64,000 bases of DNA from DASQHY01 sp035602605 (GTDB lineage: Bacteria > Acidobacteriota > Terriglobia > Acidiferrales > UBA7541), in the NCBI GenBank assembly GCA_035602605.1, contig DATNLZ010000139.1, forward strand, positions 1 to 64,000, given 5' to 3'. Position numbers and translations under genes: made by a program. The notes beneath the pieces are model-generated. The model was not told where the DNA came from. It saw only the letters and a program-made list of their open reading frames with translations, and made no database searches. Below, in pieces: positions 27,049 to 35,985 of this stretch (positions are counted from its first letter, which is position 1; the number at the start of each line of letters is the position of its first letter).

Positions 27049-27918
27049 GTGCTCCCCTCTCGGCTCTTGATATTCACCGCCTTTGAAGGCACGCTCCTCG
27101 AGTCTTGCACCGAATCTTTCGCGGGCGCCGAAACTGCGCTTGCTGAAATTGACCGACGCAAGATTCCGCTGATTCTCGCGACAGGTAAGACTCGCGCTCA
27201 GCTCGACCGACTTTGGCGCAAGCTTGGTCACGGCCATCCATTTATCTCCGAAAATGGAGGTGGAATTTTTATCCCGGATGCCTACTTTAATCTGAAAATT
27301 CCAGGGCTCGAGCGCCGCTCGCGCTTTCTGTGTCTCCCTATTGCCAAGCCGCACGCTGATGCGGTTGCCGCCCTGGGCGATATCTCCGCGGCCACGGGAG
27401 TTTCCGTTGTCAGTTTCCACGAACTGACGACGCGGGAAATTTCCCAAAATACCGGACTTTCGCCACGCGACGCGGAGCAGGCAAAACTACGCGATTTCGA
27501 TGAGCCTTTTTTCTTTGCTGGTGCTTCCGAGGCCGCCATCGAGGCCTTCCAAGTAGAGGCCGCGCGCCACAATGCAACTCTCTACAATGACGGTCATTTC
27601 TGGCGCATTTCGCTCGGCTGCGACCTAGGCAAGTCTGTCCGCGCGCTGGTCAAGCTGTACCTCAAAGCCGCGCCGCGCACACGCCTTTCTTCGGTGGGTC
27701 TAGGAACTCGTGCTGCCGACATCCCTTTGCTCAAAGCCGTGGATCACCCAATTCTCCTTCCTCCTAAGATCGGTCGCGACGCGGCACGCGCTTCAGACTT
27801 CGGGGATCAAACTCCTACCGAGGCTATGCTCAAGACGTTGCCGAAGGTTTCTCGCGCCGACGCCCCTGGAACCGAGGGATGGGAGACTGCTATCCTGGCT
27901 CTCCTGCAAAGGCAGTAA
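27049..27918 (+). CDS. Mannosyl-3-phosphoglycerate phosphatase homologue lacking the catalytic Asp
   Basis: 289 residues matching the MPGP/YedP-type HAD fold along its length: ILATGKTRAQLDRLWRKLG, PFISENGGGIFIP, FWRISLGCDLGKSVRAL and the C-terminal GTEGWETAILALL. Active relatives start FxDLDGTLLDS and have GLGDGPNDAPLL. Here motif I reads FTAFEGTLLES, so the nucleophile Asp is Ala11 and the general-acid Asp is Glu13. Motif IV reads GLGTRAADIPLL, with the metal-ligand Asp replaced by Thr. The protein should therefore not work as a normal HAD phosphatase. The frame is otherwise intact with a GTG start at 27049 and a possible TAGAAT -10 box six bases before it. No mannosyl-3-phosphoglycerate synthase gene is nearby. 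Confidence 0.82.
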   Translation: MLPSRLLIFTAFEGTLLESCTESFAGAETALAEIDRRKIPLILATGKTRAQLDRLWRKLGHGHPFISENGGGIFIPDAYFNLKIPGLERRSRFLCLPIAKPHADAVAALGDISAATGVSVVSFHELTTREISQNTGLSPRDAEQAKLRDFDEPFFFAGASEAAIEAFQVEAARHNATLYNDGHFWRISLGCDLGKSVRALVKLYLKAAPRTRLSSVGLGTRAADIPLLKAVDHPILLPPKIGRDAARASDFGDQTPTEAMLKTLPKVSRADAPGTEGWETAILALLQRQ

Positions 27919-28166
27919 TAGTCTTTAACCGCTAAACGCCCGCTTTTACCTTAATCAATCCCGCCTCGATGGAATGTTCGTGTCCTTCGAGAGACAAAAC
28001 ATTGCAGTATGGCTAACCTGCCCCTACTCGTACCAAGGGTCAGGTCCGGATAACTTATTTAGTTTCAGTGCCTTGCTGCCCGCCCCCAATCGCCGGTCTT
28101 GGCCCCTGGATTGCCAGTAACAAGTGTTGGCAACAACGCGCCTGCGACGAGCAGAGAGGTCCCTAG

Positions 28167-28346
28167 ATGACGCAACTGATTCGCAGCTTACGTTTACCGG
28201 CATCGGAATCGCAGATGGGCGTCGGTTTGGCCCTGTGCGCGGTGGCCATGAGCTTGATGCTCTGGGTGATTCTCTGGCAGTCGGACATAATTTCGCAGCA
28301 GGGCGAACTAATTCGCTGGCTGCGCGGTTTCAAGTTTGGCGGTTAG
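28167..28346 (+). CDS. Small single-pass membrane protein (59 aa)
   Basis: ATG at 28167 with GAGAGGT seven bases upstream. The product is 59 residues with one membrane helix (MGVGLALCAVAMSLMLWVIL, about residues 17-37), a basic N-terminal side and a short C-terminal end RWLRGFKFGG. The arrangement suggests an N-in single-pass protein. No family recognised. A longer overlapping frame on the same strand (28124-28381) shows no such features and was not taken. Confidence 0.55.
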   Translation: MTQLIRSLRLPASESQMGVGLALCAVAMSLMLWVILWQSDIISQQGELIRWLRGFKFGG

Positions 28347-28561
28347 CGTTCGCAGCGGCCGCACCACTGCCGCGAGCGTAATTCCGGATTCGCTTCCCTC
28401 TCCTTGAGGCGGTCACCGGAAAGGGCGATGCGCAGAACGCATCGCTCTTTTTTTTGCGCAGATCTGTTGGGGCGTACAAAGAAGTTCGTCAGGTTTTTCA
28501 CGCTCGGTTACGGTACACTCCAGCAGCAGGATTTTGGTTGGAGTGGCGGAGGAAATGCGAT

Positions 28562-28795
28562 ATGCGATCTAAACTCTGGTTCGGTACGCTGGTCCTCGCG
28601 GCCTGCCCTTTCGCAAATGCGGATCAGGCACCACCCAGCGAACAACCGGTTCAACAGACTGTGCAAGGGAACGCTCAAAAGAGTCCGTTGGAGTCCACTG
28701 TGTCAGACCGCCGGAATAACTTGGCTACCCGCCATCAGCGGCATCGTCGAGTGCGTCGCCATCGCAGGTACCGCCGCAATCGTCATGCGGTGTAA
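28562..28795 (+). CDS. Small exported protein with an Arg/His-rich tail
   Basis: 77 residues from the ATG at 28562, preceded by GGCGGAGGAAA. A signal peptide (MRSKLWFGTLVLAACPFANA) is followed by a Gln/Pro-rich segment and an extremely basic end: RHQRHRRVRRHRRYRRNRHAV. Such tails can bind nucleic acid, anionic polysaccharide or metal, but none of these is shown. A longer in-frame start at 28454 lacks a signal peptide. Three hairpins follow the stop. Confidence 0.65.
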   Translation: MRSKLWFGTLVLAACPFANADQAPPSEQPVQQTVQGNAQKSPLESTVSDRRNNLATRHQRHRRVRRHRRYRRNRHAV

Positions 28796-28824
28796 ACAAA
28801 TTCCTTAAGCATAACTATGCATGG

Positions 28825-28911
28825 GGGAGCCTGGCAGCTCCCGCATTTCATTATAGTTCGCCTTCAGGACGTCTTTGGACGCCGCTGAAGGCACGCACCG
28901 CAGAAGCGGTG
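28825..28911 (+). other. Three consecutive hairpins, probable terminator region
   Basis: GGGAGC/GCTCCC with a six-base loop (28825-28842), CCTTCAG/CTGAAGG enclosing 17 bases (28861-28891), and CACCGC-AGAA-GCGGTG (28896-28911). The last is followed after ten bases by TTGTTTTT. They lie between the basic exported peptide and the convergent subtilisin gene. Confidence 0.45.
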
Positions 28912-29089
28912 TGATTTACCTTGTTTTTCGCTCTAGGTCAGGTGGAGTCATCCTCCTCCTCCAAACCTCGAAGCTACAACTCCCTTTTACTCCGCGGACT
29001 TTCTAGTTGCAAGATAGAAAATTTGGCGAAGGCCACCTCAATGGAGCTTCGTCGCCCTCGAGAAAACTTCAAACCGGTGTCTCAGACAC

Positions 29090-30739
29090 TTAGAAAGCAG
29101 TGACGACCAGAGTGACCGGCGTTGAGTGCGTAAGGCTCCCGCTGACTCCCGTGATTGTCAGCATATACTTGCCCACAGGCGTACTCAGGTCGGTGATGAC
29201 GGTCAGCGTCGATGTATCTGTTGCTGGATTGGGATCAAAGGCCGCGATCGCACCGTCAGGCAATCCGCTGACGCTGAGTGTCACACTACCGGCAAACCCG
29301 CCACTTGGAGTGAGATTCACCGTATAAGTCGCGAAATCACCCTGGACGACAGTCTCACCCGCGGTAGTTGTGGACAGACTGAAATCCGGAGTCCCCAAGC
29401 CGCACGCACGAATGGCTTTGTTTACGTTCAACCGGCCACCGGTTATCGTGATTCCGGACAGCGATGGAATGGGATCAACGTTCTCAAGAATCAGCGTCTT
29501 CAGAGCGGCTGTGTCGAGAGCGCACGTCGAGAGAACTAGAAGAGCAGCGCCGGTGACGTGAGGCGTGGCCATTGAGGTGCCACTCAAGTAGGAATAGCCC
29601 CCTCCCCTGACGGTCGACAGAATGCTTGAGCCTGGTGCCCCTAAGTGGACGCTCGTAGCGCCGTAGCTAGAAAAGGACGACAGAGCATCGGTGCTGGTCG
29701 TTGAGGCCACACCCACCATGTTGGGAGTGTTATAGCTGGACGGATAATGTGGCGTGGTATCGTTATCTTGCGAGAGATTGCCGGCAGCCGCTACGAACAG
29801 CATATTGCTCGCGTTCGCTTTGCTAATCTCATCAAGCAATGCCTGAGAAAAACCTCCACCGCCCCAACTGTTGGAGAGGATGCGCACGTTCGCACTACCG
29901 GCGTCCCCTCCGAATGCCGCTTTGGCCTGAATCGCAAATTCGATGGCATCGATAGCATCCCCGGTCGTACCCGAACCGCTGGCTTTGAGAAACTTTGAAC
30001 CCATGATGCTGGCGGTCCAATTCACTCCGACGATACCGATACCGTTGTTTCCCACGGCACCAATCGTGCCGGAAACATGCGTGCCGTGATTGTTGTCGTC
30101 CAGCGGGTCGCAGGTTTTGGTGATGGCGTTGAAACCGTGGGTTCCAGCGAGGCAAGGGATCGTAAGGCCGCCAATGTTAACCGTAAAATTCGCTGGCGCC
30201 GACCAAGCATTAGCCATAAGATCGGGATGGTTATAATCTATTCCAGTATCCACAATTACTGCTACCGAAAACCTCGACCCAGTGGAAATGTCCCATGCCG
30301 GGACTGCGCTGATATCGGCCCCGGGGGTCAACGTATTCTGCAAACCCCACAACTCGCCAAACCGCGGATCGTTCGGGATCGCGGCGGCGGAAATCTCCCT
30401 GGGAGGAATCGCGCGACTCGTACCAATCGCATGCACAATATAGTTGGGCTCGACATATTCCACGTCTGCGCGAGCGGCGAGTTCCCGTACGAGCGTCGCA
30501 ACGTTCTTGCTCGCCGAGTGGAACCGCAGCGCACCCCTACCGCCCACCTCTCCCACTTGGTTTACATCTTCAGAAATCTGAGCCTGGACGATTGAGGCTA
30601 ACGTGGTGGGACGAAACTTAACCAACACCTCATTCGCTACGACCTCCTGACCGTCATAGATGTCGGTTTTGGTGTCGCCATTGTGCTGCGCATAGAGCGG
30701 ACTTGCTATCATCAGTAACAGAAGAAATATTCTGCTCAT
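29090..30739 (-). CDS. Secreted subtilisin-like serine protease (S8)
   Basis: 549 residues from the ATG at 30739, which starts a clean signal peptide (SRIFLLLLMIASPLYAQ). A propeptide-like region follows (VVANEVLVKFRPTTLASI, ADVEYVEPNYIVHA). The S8 catalytic triad is Asp164 in AVIVDTGIDYNHPDL, His218 in NNHGTHVSGT and Ser389 in GTSMATPHV; the oxyanion Asn is in AAAGN. After about residue 450 an Ig-like domain with two short repeats (GGFAGSVTLSVSGLPDGAI) forms the end. An in-frame ATG at 30808 adds 23 residues before the signal peptide and was rejected. The enzyme should act outside the cell or in the periplasm. Confidence 0.92.
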   Translation of the reverse strand: MSRIFLLLLMIASPLYAQHNGDTKTDIYDGQEVVANEVLVKFRPTTLASIVQAQISEDVNQVGEVGGRGALRFHSASKNVATLVRELAARADVEYVEPNYIVHAIGTSRAIPPREISAAAIPNDPRFGELWGLQNTLTPGADISAVPAWDISTGSRFSVAVIVDTGIDYNHPDLMANAWSAPANFTVNIGGLTIPCLAGTHGFNAITKTCDPLDDNNHGTHVSGTIGAVGNNGIGIVGVNWTASIMGSKFLKASGSGTTGDAIDAIEFAIQAKAAFGGDAGSANVRILSNSWGGGGFSQALLDEISKANASNMLFVAAAGNLSQDNDTTPHYPSSYNTPNMVGVASTTSTDALSSFSSYGATSVHLGAPGSSILSTVRGGGYSYLSGTSMATPHVTGAALLVLSTCALDTAALKTLILENVDPIPSLSGITITGGRLNVNKAIRACGLGTPDFSLSTTTAGETVVQGDFATYTVNLTPSGGFAGSVTLSVSGLPDGAIAAFDPNPATDTSTLTVITDLSTPVGKYMLTITGVSGSLTHSTPVTLVVTAF

Positions 30740-31077
30740 TCTGTTTCTTGGGTTCGACAAAGCCAATCCTCCAGTGAACTGAGATTGAGGTTCCTGTTGC
30801 AACGCCATGCGGTAGGCTCATCCTGTCTTGAGAAGCGGGGGGTGAGGAATTATCTTCGAGTGGATTCGCTATGTCAAGAATAGCAATGTGAAACGCCAGC
30901 GGCTTCCACGAGCTCGATGTGGAGTGGTGTACGACAGGCGGACTGGGGTCACCGCCCATATTTCAAGAGCATCTAAACTTTAGATTGTGGAGTGCAGAGC
31001 CTGCATCTTCGGACTTTCGAAGAAACCTCCACTAAATTGATCGCGAAATAACATTGCGAATCGAATGGAGCGAGGGC

Positions 31078-32082
31078 GTGACTCCCAGAAATTTGAGGTC
31101 CCATAGAATTTGCCACGTGGGTTTATTTTACCGCGTTAGCTTGTTGAGTTCATTGCTGGCGAGTGCCTTGGCGTTCGGACCAGTCGGCGGGTCCCTGCAC
31201 GCACAAGAAGTTGCGCAGGCGCTTCGCGAGCGGGAACTTGGCGTCTTACCTACTCAGCTAACCTATAAAATAAACGCACCGTTGGAGAGCTCGACGTTGC
31301 TCGCGCCTGGGCCTGCCACTACCAGGCAGGAGCAGAACCCGCAGCGTGTACAAGAGCAAGATAGCTATTCGACCACGGCGCGTACCCGTAAACCGAGTAC
31401 CGAAGAGCGAGATGTTTCGTGGAAAAAGCTTCCGGGGAATATTTTGCACGACCAGAAGGACATCTGGCTTTTCCCGACGCAGCTGGCGCGCGGGCACCAT
31501 TGGGTTCCTACACTTGCGGTTGTCGGCGTAACTGCCGGGTTGATCGCTGCGGATCCGTCTGACATGCGCTATTTTCGCCGCACGACTGATTTTCGTGATT
31601 TCAGCCGGGTCCTCGGCGGACGGAACACCGGGATTATCGAAGCTGCCGTGCCTGGAGCGCTGTATGTTGGCGGCTTGCTGCTCCATAATTCCTACGCATC
31701 GAAGACGGCATTGCTGGCGGGTGAGGCTTACGCCGACAGCGCAATTCCGCACATGGCTATCAAGCTCGTGAGCCGCAGATTGCGACCGATCAATGTTGCC
31801 GAGAAACACGATCTCAGCGGTACGTTTTTTCAAAGCCATGTCTCGGTGTTCGGAAAAGGCAGCAGCTTTCCTTCAGGACACGCCGCAGGAGCTTTTTCGA
31901 TCGCCACGGTAATTGCCCGGCGCTATCGAGATCACCGCTGGGTTCCCTGGGTAGCCTACACCGCTGCTTTGGCCGTCAGTTTTTCTCGAGTGCCAACCTT
32001 GTCGCATTTTCCCTCTGATGTTTTCCTGGGCGCTGCGCTTGGCTATACAACCGCCCGGTACGCGGTTCTGCGCGGCGAGTAA
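31078..32082 (+). CDS. Exported PAP2-family phosphatase
   Basis: About 334 residues. After a signal sequence (SLLSSLLASALAFGPVGGSL, then HAQ) and a polar linker comes a PAP2 phosphatase domain. The three active-site motifs are visible: KLVSRRLRP (KX6RP-like), SSFPSGHAAG (PSGH), and SFSRVPTLSHFPSDV (SR-X5-H-X3-D). The family removes phosphate from lipid phosphates such as undecaprenyl pyrophosphate or phosphatidate. No ATG is available; a GTG at 31078 with GGAGCGAGG upstream was chosen, though a TTG at 31054 is possible. Confidence 0.85.
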   Translation: MTPRNLRSHRICHVGLFYRVSLLSSLLASALAFGPVGGSLHAQEVAQALRERELGVLPTQLTYKINAPLESSTLLAPGPATTRQEQNPQRVQEQDSYSTTARTRKPSTEERDVSWKKLPGNILHDQKDIWLFPTQLARGHHWVPTLAVVGVTAGLIAADPSDMRYFRRTTDFRDFSRVLGGRNTGIIEAAVPGALYVGGLLLHNSYASKTALLAGEAYADSAIPHMAIKLVSRRLRPINVAEKHDLSGTFFQSHVSVFGKGSSFPSGHAAGAFSIATVIARRYRDHRWVPWVAYTAALAVSFSRVPTLSHFPSDVFLGAALGYTTARYAVLRGE

Positions 32083-32175
32083 GCGTCGGCTGCAACGAGT
32101 GATCAATCCTTCAGAGCCTACGGGTACCCCGGCATCTTTTCCCTTGGCGAATGGAGATACGATGCTGGCACGCCA

Positions 32176-33033
32176 ATGAAAATTCTGTTCTTGCCTGTCA
32201 CTATTTTGTTCCTTTCGCTCTTGTGCATTTCGACTGCGAAGGAACAAACTCACCCTGTGAGCATCGGATACTGCGCGGAATTGGCTGAGATCGACGCGGT
32301 GAAATGGGCGGGATTTGATTACATCGAGCTGCGTACATCCGAGATTGCGGCATTGTCAGATCAAGACTACGAAAAAATCGCCGCGAAGCTGAACCAGATC
32401 GAGCTCCCAGTCCCCACGACCTACTTGTTCATTCCGGCGAGCATCAAGCTTACCGGCCCCGAAACGGATAAAGTTCTGCAGATGAACTATGTCCGAAAGG
32501 CTCTCAACCGGGTGTCCAAATTGGGAGCACACACGGTGGTTCTGGGGGCCGGTACGGCTCGGCAATATCCGGCCGGATTCCCAAAGGAAACAGCGTTCCG
32601 GCAGCTCATCGATTTCTGCAAGCGCCTAGGTCCGGAAGCGAGGACGAGAGACATTACCATTGCAGTCGAACCGCTTCGCAAACAGGAATCGAACATCATC
32701 AATACTGTTGCGGAAGGACTGGAGCTGGTTCGCGCGGTTCAGGACCCCAACATTCAATTAAATGTGGATTTCTACCATCTCGAGGTAGAAAAGGAGAATC
32801 CTGCGATTATTCTTGAGGCCAAGAGTCACATTCGGCACGTGCACATGGCCAACCCTGAGGGGCGCGTTTTCCCGCTGAATTGGGAAGAATACAATTATGG
32901 GCCGTTTTTCAAGATTCTCCGGAAGATTGGCTATCAGAAGGAAATTAGCATCGAAGGTCGAACTGCCGATTTTGTGCGGGAAGCGCCGCGGGCTATCGCT
33001 TTTTTGCGCGGGGCCGTTCGAGCCCACCAATAG
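32176..33033 (+). CDS. Exported xylose-isomerase-like TIM-barrel protein
   Basis: 285 residues of the sugar phosphate isomerase/epimerase (AP endonuclease 2-like) fold. Family stretches include VSIGYCAELAEIDAVKWAGF, DITIAVEPLRKQESN (metal-binding Glu), LNVDFYHLEVE (Asp/His), HIRHVHMANPEGR (His) and KEISIEGRT (Glu), a full set of putative metal ligands. A hydrophobic signal peptide is present at the N-terminus (KILFLPVTILFLSLLCISTA), so the protein is probably exported, which is uncommon for the family. Substrate unknown. It is 93 bases downstream of the PAP2 gene on the same strand. Confidence 0.85.
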   Translation: MKILFLPVTILFLSLLCISTAKEQTHPVSIGYCAELAEIDAVKWAGFDYIELRTSEIAALSDQDYEKIAAKLNQIELPVPTTYLFIPASIKLTGPETDKVLQMNYVRKALNRVSKLGAHTVVLGAGTARQYPAGFPKETAFRQLIDFCKRLGPEARTRDITIAVEPLRKQESNIINTVAEGLELVRAVQDPNIQLNVDFYHLEVEKENPAIILEAKSHIRHVHMANPEGRVFPLNWEEYNYGPFFKILRKIGYQKEISIEGRTADFVREAPRAIAFLRGAVRAHQ

Positions 33034-33080
33034 GCCGCTGATACCTGCGGCGTAAGTTTGGCATTACCTGTGAAAAAGAA

Positions 33081-33148
33081 CCGGGGCGCTCCGCTGAGGG
33101 GCCGAGGCACCCCGGATTATCCTGCCCGCTTCCGCAGGTCGCGGGCAG
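33081..33148. terminator. Hairpins between convergent genes
   Basis: Two stem-loops in the 119-base gap: CCGGGG/CCCCGG (33081-33115, long loop) and CTGCCCGC/GCGGGCAG (33122-33148, eight pairs, 11-base loop). On the minus strand the second ends PilZ-gene-proximal sequence, and neither has a clean T-run. They probably act as a two-way terminator. Confidence 0.4.
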
Positions 33149-33152
33149 AAAG

Positions 33153-33542
33153 TTAGGCAGCGTGTTCGTCGCCGCGAAGAAACTCGTAGCGTTCGATTGC
33201 CGCTACCACGCCAATGGTCCCCTCGCTCTTCGATTCGGTGCGCTGGATACGGCCGAGGCAGCGCACGCGGACCGGACCCGCGAGGGTGATTTCATTGGGC
33301 AGAGTAAGAAGAATCTCAACCGGAGAACCCTGCTTTACGTCCTTCGGAAGAAAAAAATAAACGCCCCGAGAACTGACATCGCGCGATTCCGTGGATGCCT
33401 CGCCTACGGCAGCTCCACTAGTCCAACGAACAGTGAGGGGCAATTTAATATTAAAGCGTTGAGTCGTACGACGTTCACCACCAGCCAAGGGAAACCTCCT
33501 ACTTAGAGAAACAGTGTAAGGCCGGGACAAGCTGGGATCCAA
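33153..33542 (-). CDS. PilZ-domain protein
   Basis: 129 residues, essentially a single PilZ domain. The two c-di-GMP-binding motifs are recognisable: RRTTQRFNIKLPL (RxxxR-like) and SRDVSSRGVYFFL (D/NxSxxG). Strands IEILLTLPNEITLAGPVRV-like segments complete the barrel. PilZ proteins respond to cyclic di-GMP and commonly control motility, secretion or polysaccharide production. The only in-frame upstream start is a TTG at 33542, so the N-terminus is uncertain. It lies downstream of the two-component genes on the same strand, with about 100 bases between. Confidence 0.85.
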   Translation of the reverse strand: MDPSLSRPYTVSLSRRFPLAGGERRTTQRFNIKLPLTVRWTSGAAVGEASTESRDVSSRGVYFFLPKDVKQGSPVEILLTLPNEITLAGPVRVRCLGRIQRTESKSEGTIGVVAAIERYEFLRGDEHAA

Positions 33543-33639
33543 TAGGACTGATAGCTTATTTTACCTTAGAAAAGGGGGGTACTAAGGTACTGGACGCCGT
33601 CTTGAACAGCACAGTGCTCATTCCATTACGCTTGCTAAA

Positions 33640-34305
33640 TCAAGCCTGGTCAATGAGGCGATGGTGAATGGCGTAAAGGGCCAGTTCGAGGCGATCGGAA
33701 ACACCGAGTTTATCGAAAATGTTGTGGAGATGATTTTTCACCGTTTGTTCGCTGATGAAAAGCTTCTCTCCGATTTCTTTATTGCGAAAGCCCTGGGCCA
33801 CGAGCTGCACAATTTCCTTTTCACGATCGCTTAGCAGGGGCTTCTCGCGGCGCGGCCCAGCGTCGGACGATTTCGCGAAGGCTTTCATCACTTCGGCAGT
33901 CATGCGGTTGTCGAGCCAGATTTCCCCAGCGTGAACCCGATGAATGCTCTTGAGGAGCAGATCGGTGGCGGACTGCTTCAGCACGATTCCGCGAGCGCCC
34001 AGGCGCATGGCGCGGATGACGTCGCGATCATCCTCGGCCGCGGTCAGTACAATAACGCGCGTCGGCAGCGAATCGAAGTTGACCTCTTCGAGAACAGCGA
34101 GGCCGTCCTTATCGGGCATGCGCAAGTCTAGGAGAAGCACGTCGGGCTTGAGCTTGGCGAGCATTTTGATGCACTCAGTGCCGTTCGAGGCCTCGCCGAC
34201 AATGGTGACGTCGTCGTCGGCGTCCAGCAACTTTCGCAAACCCTCGCGGAAAATGGCATGGTCATCGGCAAGCAAGATGCGAATCTGTGGCTTAGTTTTG
34301 GCCAT
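33640..34305 (-). CDS. NarL/FixJ-type response regulator
   Basis: 221 residues: receiver domain with acidic pocket DD at 14-15, phospho-acceptor Asp60 in DVLLLDLRMPDKDG and the switch residues VIVLTAAEDD; then a LuxR-type HTH (LLSDREKEIVQLVAQGFRNK, EIGEKLFISEQTVKNHLHNI). It is nine bases downstream of the sensor kinase gene and its cognate regulator. It binds DNA as a transcription factor; the regulon is unknown. Confidence 0.95.
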   Translation of the reverse strand: MAKTKPQIRILLADDHAIFREGLRKLLDADDDVTIVGEASNGTECIKMLAKLKPDVLLLDLRMPDKDGLAVLEEVNFDSLPTRVIVLTAAEDDRDVIRAMRLGARGIVLKQSATDLLLKSIHRVHAGEIWLDNRMTAEVMKAFAKSSDAGPRREKPLLSDREKEIVQLVAQGFRNKEIGEKLFISEQTVKNHLHNIFDKLGVSDRLELALYAIHHRLIDQA

Positions 34306-34314
34306 AGCAACTGT

Positions 34315-35985
34315 TTAGCCGAGGGGGACCTCAATGGTTAGGCGAGCCCCGTGCCCAGGACTGGACTCTATTGTCAGCATTCCCCCCACTGTACGAGTAC
34401 GCTCCTTAATTGAAATGGGACCCAAACGGAGACGGTCTAACTCGTCTCCGGTAAAGCGGCCTGCAAAACTAAAACCTTCACCGTTATCGTCCACCACCAA
34501 GACGAGGCGGCTATCGTCTTGCCAAAGTTTTACCACGACATGGGAAGCGCTTGCATGCTTTTTTATGTTGTTGAGTGCTTCTCTATATATCTGGAAGACC
34601 TCACGGCAGACGCGATCGGGGGCCTGGAGATCGCCCGAATTGATCAGGAGGTCGAGCGCCAGAGCGGAATCGTTGCGGAAGCGCTCGGCAAAGCCGCGCA
34701 TTAGATCGAGCAAATCAGCGGACTGGACACGAATGGGCCGCAGGTCGGTGACGAGATGACGTAGCTCTGCGGACTCATTTCGCACGGTCTGCTGGAGATT
34801 GGCCAGGGAGGCCGCAGCCAACTCGGGAGTAGCGCCCGTTTTGCGGCGCAGGACGTCAAGCTGAATCTCGACGCTCAGCAGGGTTTGCAAAATGCCGTCG
34901 TGCAGATCACGGGAGATCCGGCTGCGCTCAGATTCAATGGCCCGCGCCCGAATATGCCGCAACAGAAACAAGTTCTCCAGAGGCTGGCCGAGATGGCGAA
35001 CGATAGTTTCGAACCAGCGCAAATCCGGCACCGTGAATTTCCCGCGATTGCTACCGAGAAGGATGCGACCAGCAGGCTGGCCATCGTAATCAAACGTGGC
35101 GGCCAACAGAACTTTGCAATTGAGCTCTTGCACGGTGGTGCCTGGGAGCCTTGGAAGCGTCGCCAGTCGGCGCGCATCGCGACGATCCCACCCGAAGCCG
35201 TCTCCAGGACCCGTTAAATCGTTCCAGCAGACCGTGGCGTCCAAATCATCGAGCAAATAGGCGTCGGCGCGAGTGAGCGGAAGATTCTCCGGCGCGATTC
35301 GCTCAGTCTCACCGGCGCGTACCTTCCAGATAAAAATTCTTTCCAGTTCACTGTCGCGAAACGCAAGATACGCAAGCTGGCAGCGAAAGCCGCGCGCTAG
35401 CTCATCGAGCATCAGGCGCATAGATTCGGACATACCCTGGTCGACGCTCAGAAATTCAGTTAGCCGAGCAAGGAACTCGCTTTCAGAAGAATGTCGGCTG
35501 CTCAGATCGCCGAGAAAGCCCAGACCAGCGCCGGCCGCAAACGTTGCGGCTACCAGCACCACCCAGGAAATGACCATGGGCCAGTGGACTGAACCGTGCC
35601 AAGCGGTTTTGACCACCAGGGAGAGTGACATGACCGCCGCGAGAATCACGGCCCAGCGCATGCCCCAGCGAATGCCTGCCGCGAACGCCACGAAAAGATA
35701 AGGGAACCATACGGCTACTTCGGAGGGACTGAGAACCAGGAATACGGCCAGCGCGGCCAGGTCCACGACCAATGGCAAATGCAAATTCTTCTTGCGAAGC
35801 AGATACTCGGCGGCAATGATCACTACAGCGGCGACCAGATAACCGATGATGAACACAAGCGCGGGGTCCGCACCGCGAGAGTGTCGGATCTCCAATAGGT
35901 CGACGACGGCCAAGATCATAAAAATCGGCCGGGCGTAGGCCACTTGCCGCGCAAGGTAGCGGCTTTCGGTAACGTTGGGGCGCAT
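34315..35985 (-). CDS. NarX/DesK-type sensor histidine kinase
   Basis: 556 residues. About six membrane segments (20-155) are followed by a GAF-like domain (about 170-340). Next comes a HisKA_3 dimerisation domain with phospho-accepting His362 in ERSRISRDLHDGILQTL, and an ATPase domain with the N box NNIKKHASASHV, G1 VDDNGEGFSF and the ending SSPGHGARLTIEV. It phosphorylates the downstream NarL-type regulator. The membrane part has no extracytoplasmic sensor loop of note, so the signal is probably sensed in the membrane or by the GAF domain. Single-operon arrangement kinase-regulator. Confidence 0.93.
   Translation of the reverse strand: MRPNVTESRYLARQVAYARPIFMILAVVDLLEIRHSRGADPALVFIIGYLVAAVVIIAAEYLLRKKNLHLPLVVDLAALAVFLVLSPSEVAVWFPYLFVAFAAGIRWGMRWAVILAAVMSLSLVVKTAWHGSVHWPMVISWVVLVAATFAAGAGLGFLGDLSSRHSSESEFLARLTEFLSVDQGMSESMRLMLDELARGFRCQLAYLAFRDSELERIFIWKVRAGETERIAPENLPLTRADAYLLDDLDATVCWNDLTGPGDGFGWDRRDARRLATLPRLPGTTVQELNCKVLLAATFDYDGQPAGRILLGSNRGKFTVPDLRWFETIVRHLGQPLENLFLLRHIRARAIESERSRISRDLHDGILQTLLSVEIQLDVLRRKTGATPELAAASLANLQQTVRNESAELRHLVTDLRPIRVQSADLLDLMRGFAERFRNDSALALDLLINSGDLQAPDRVCREVFQIYREALNNIKKHASASHVVVKLWQDDSRLVLVVDDNGEGFSFAGRFTGDELDRLRLGPISIKERTRTVGGMLTIESSPGHGARLTIEVPLG

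Noticed and set aside
27037..27049. Second leaderless-type promoter before the MPGP homologue
   Set aside because: The TAGAAT box is well placed, but no -35 fits at a sensible spacing.
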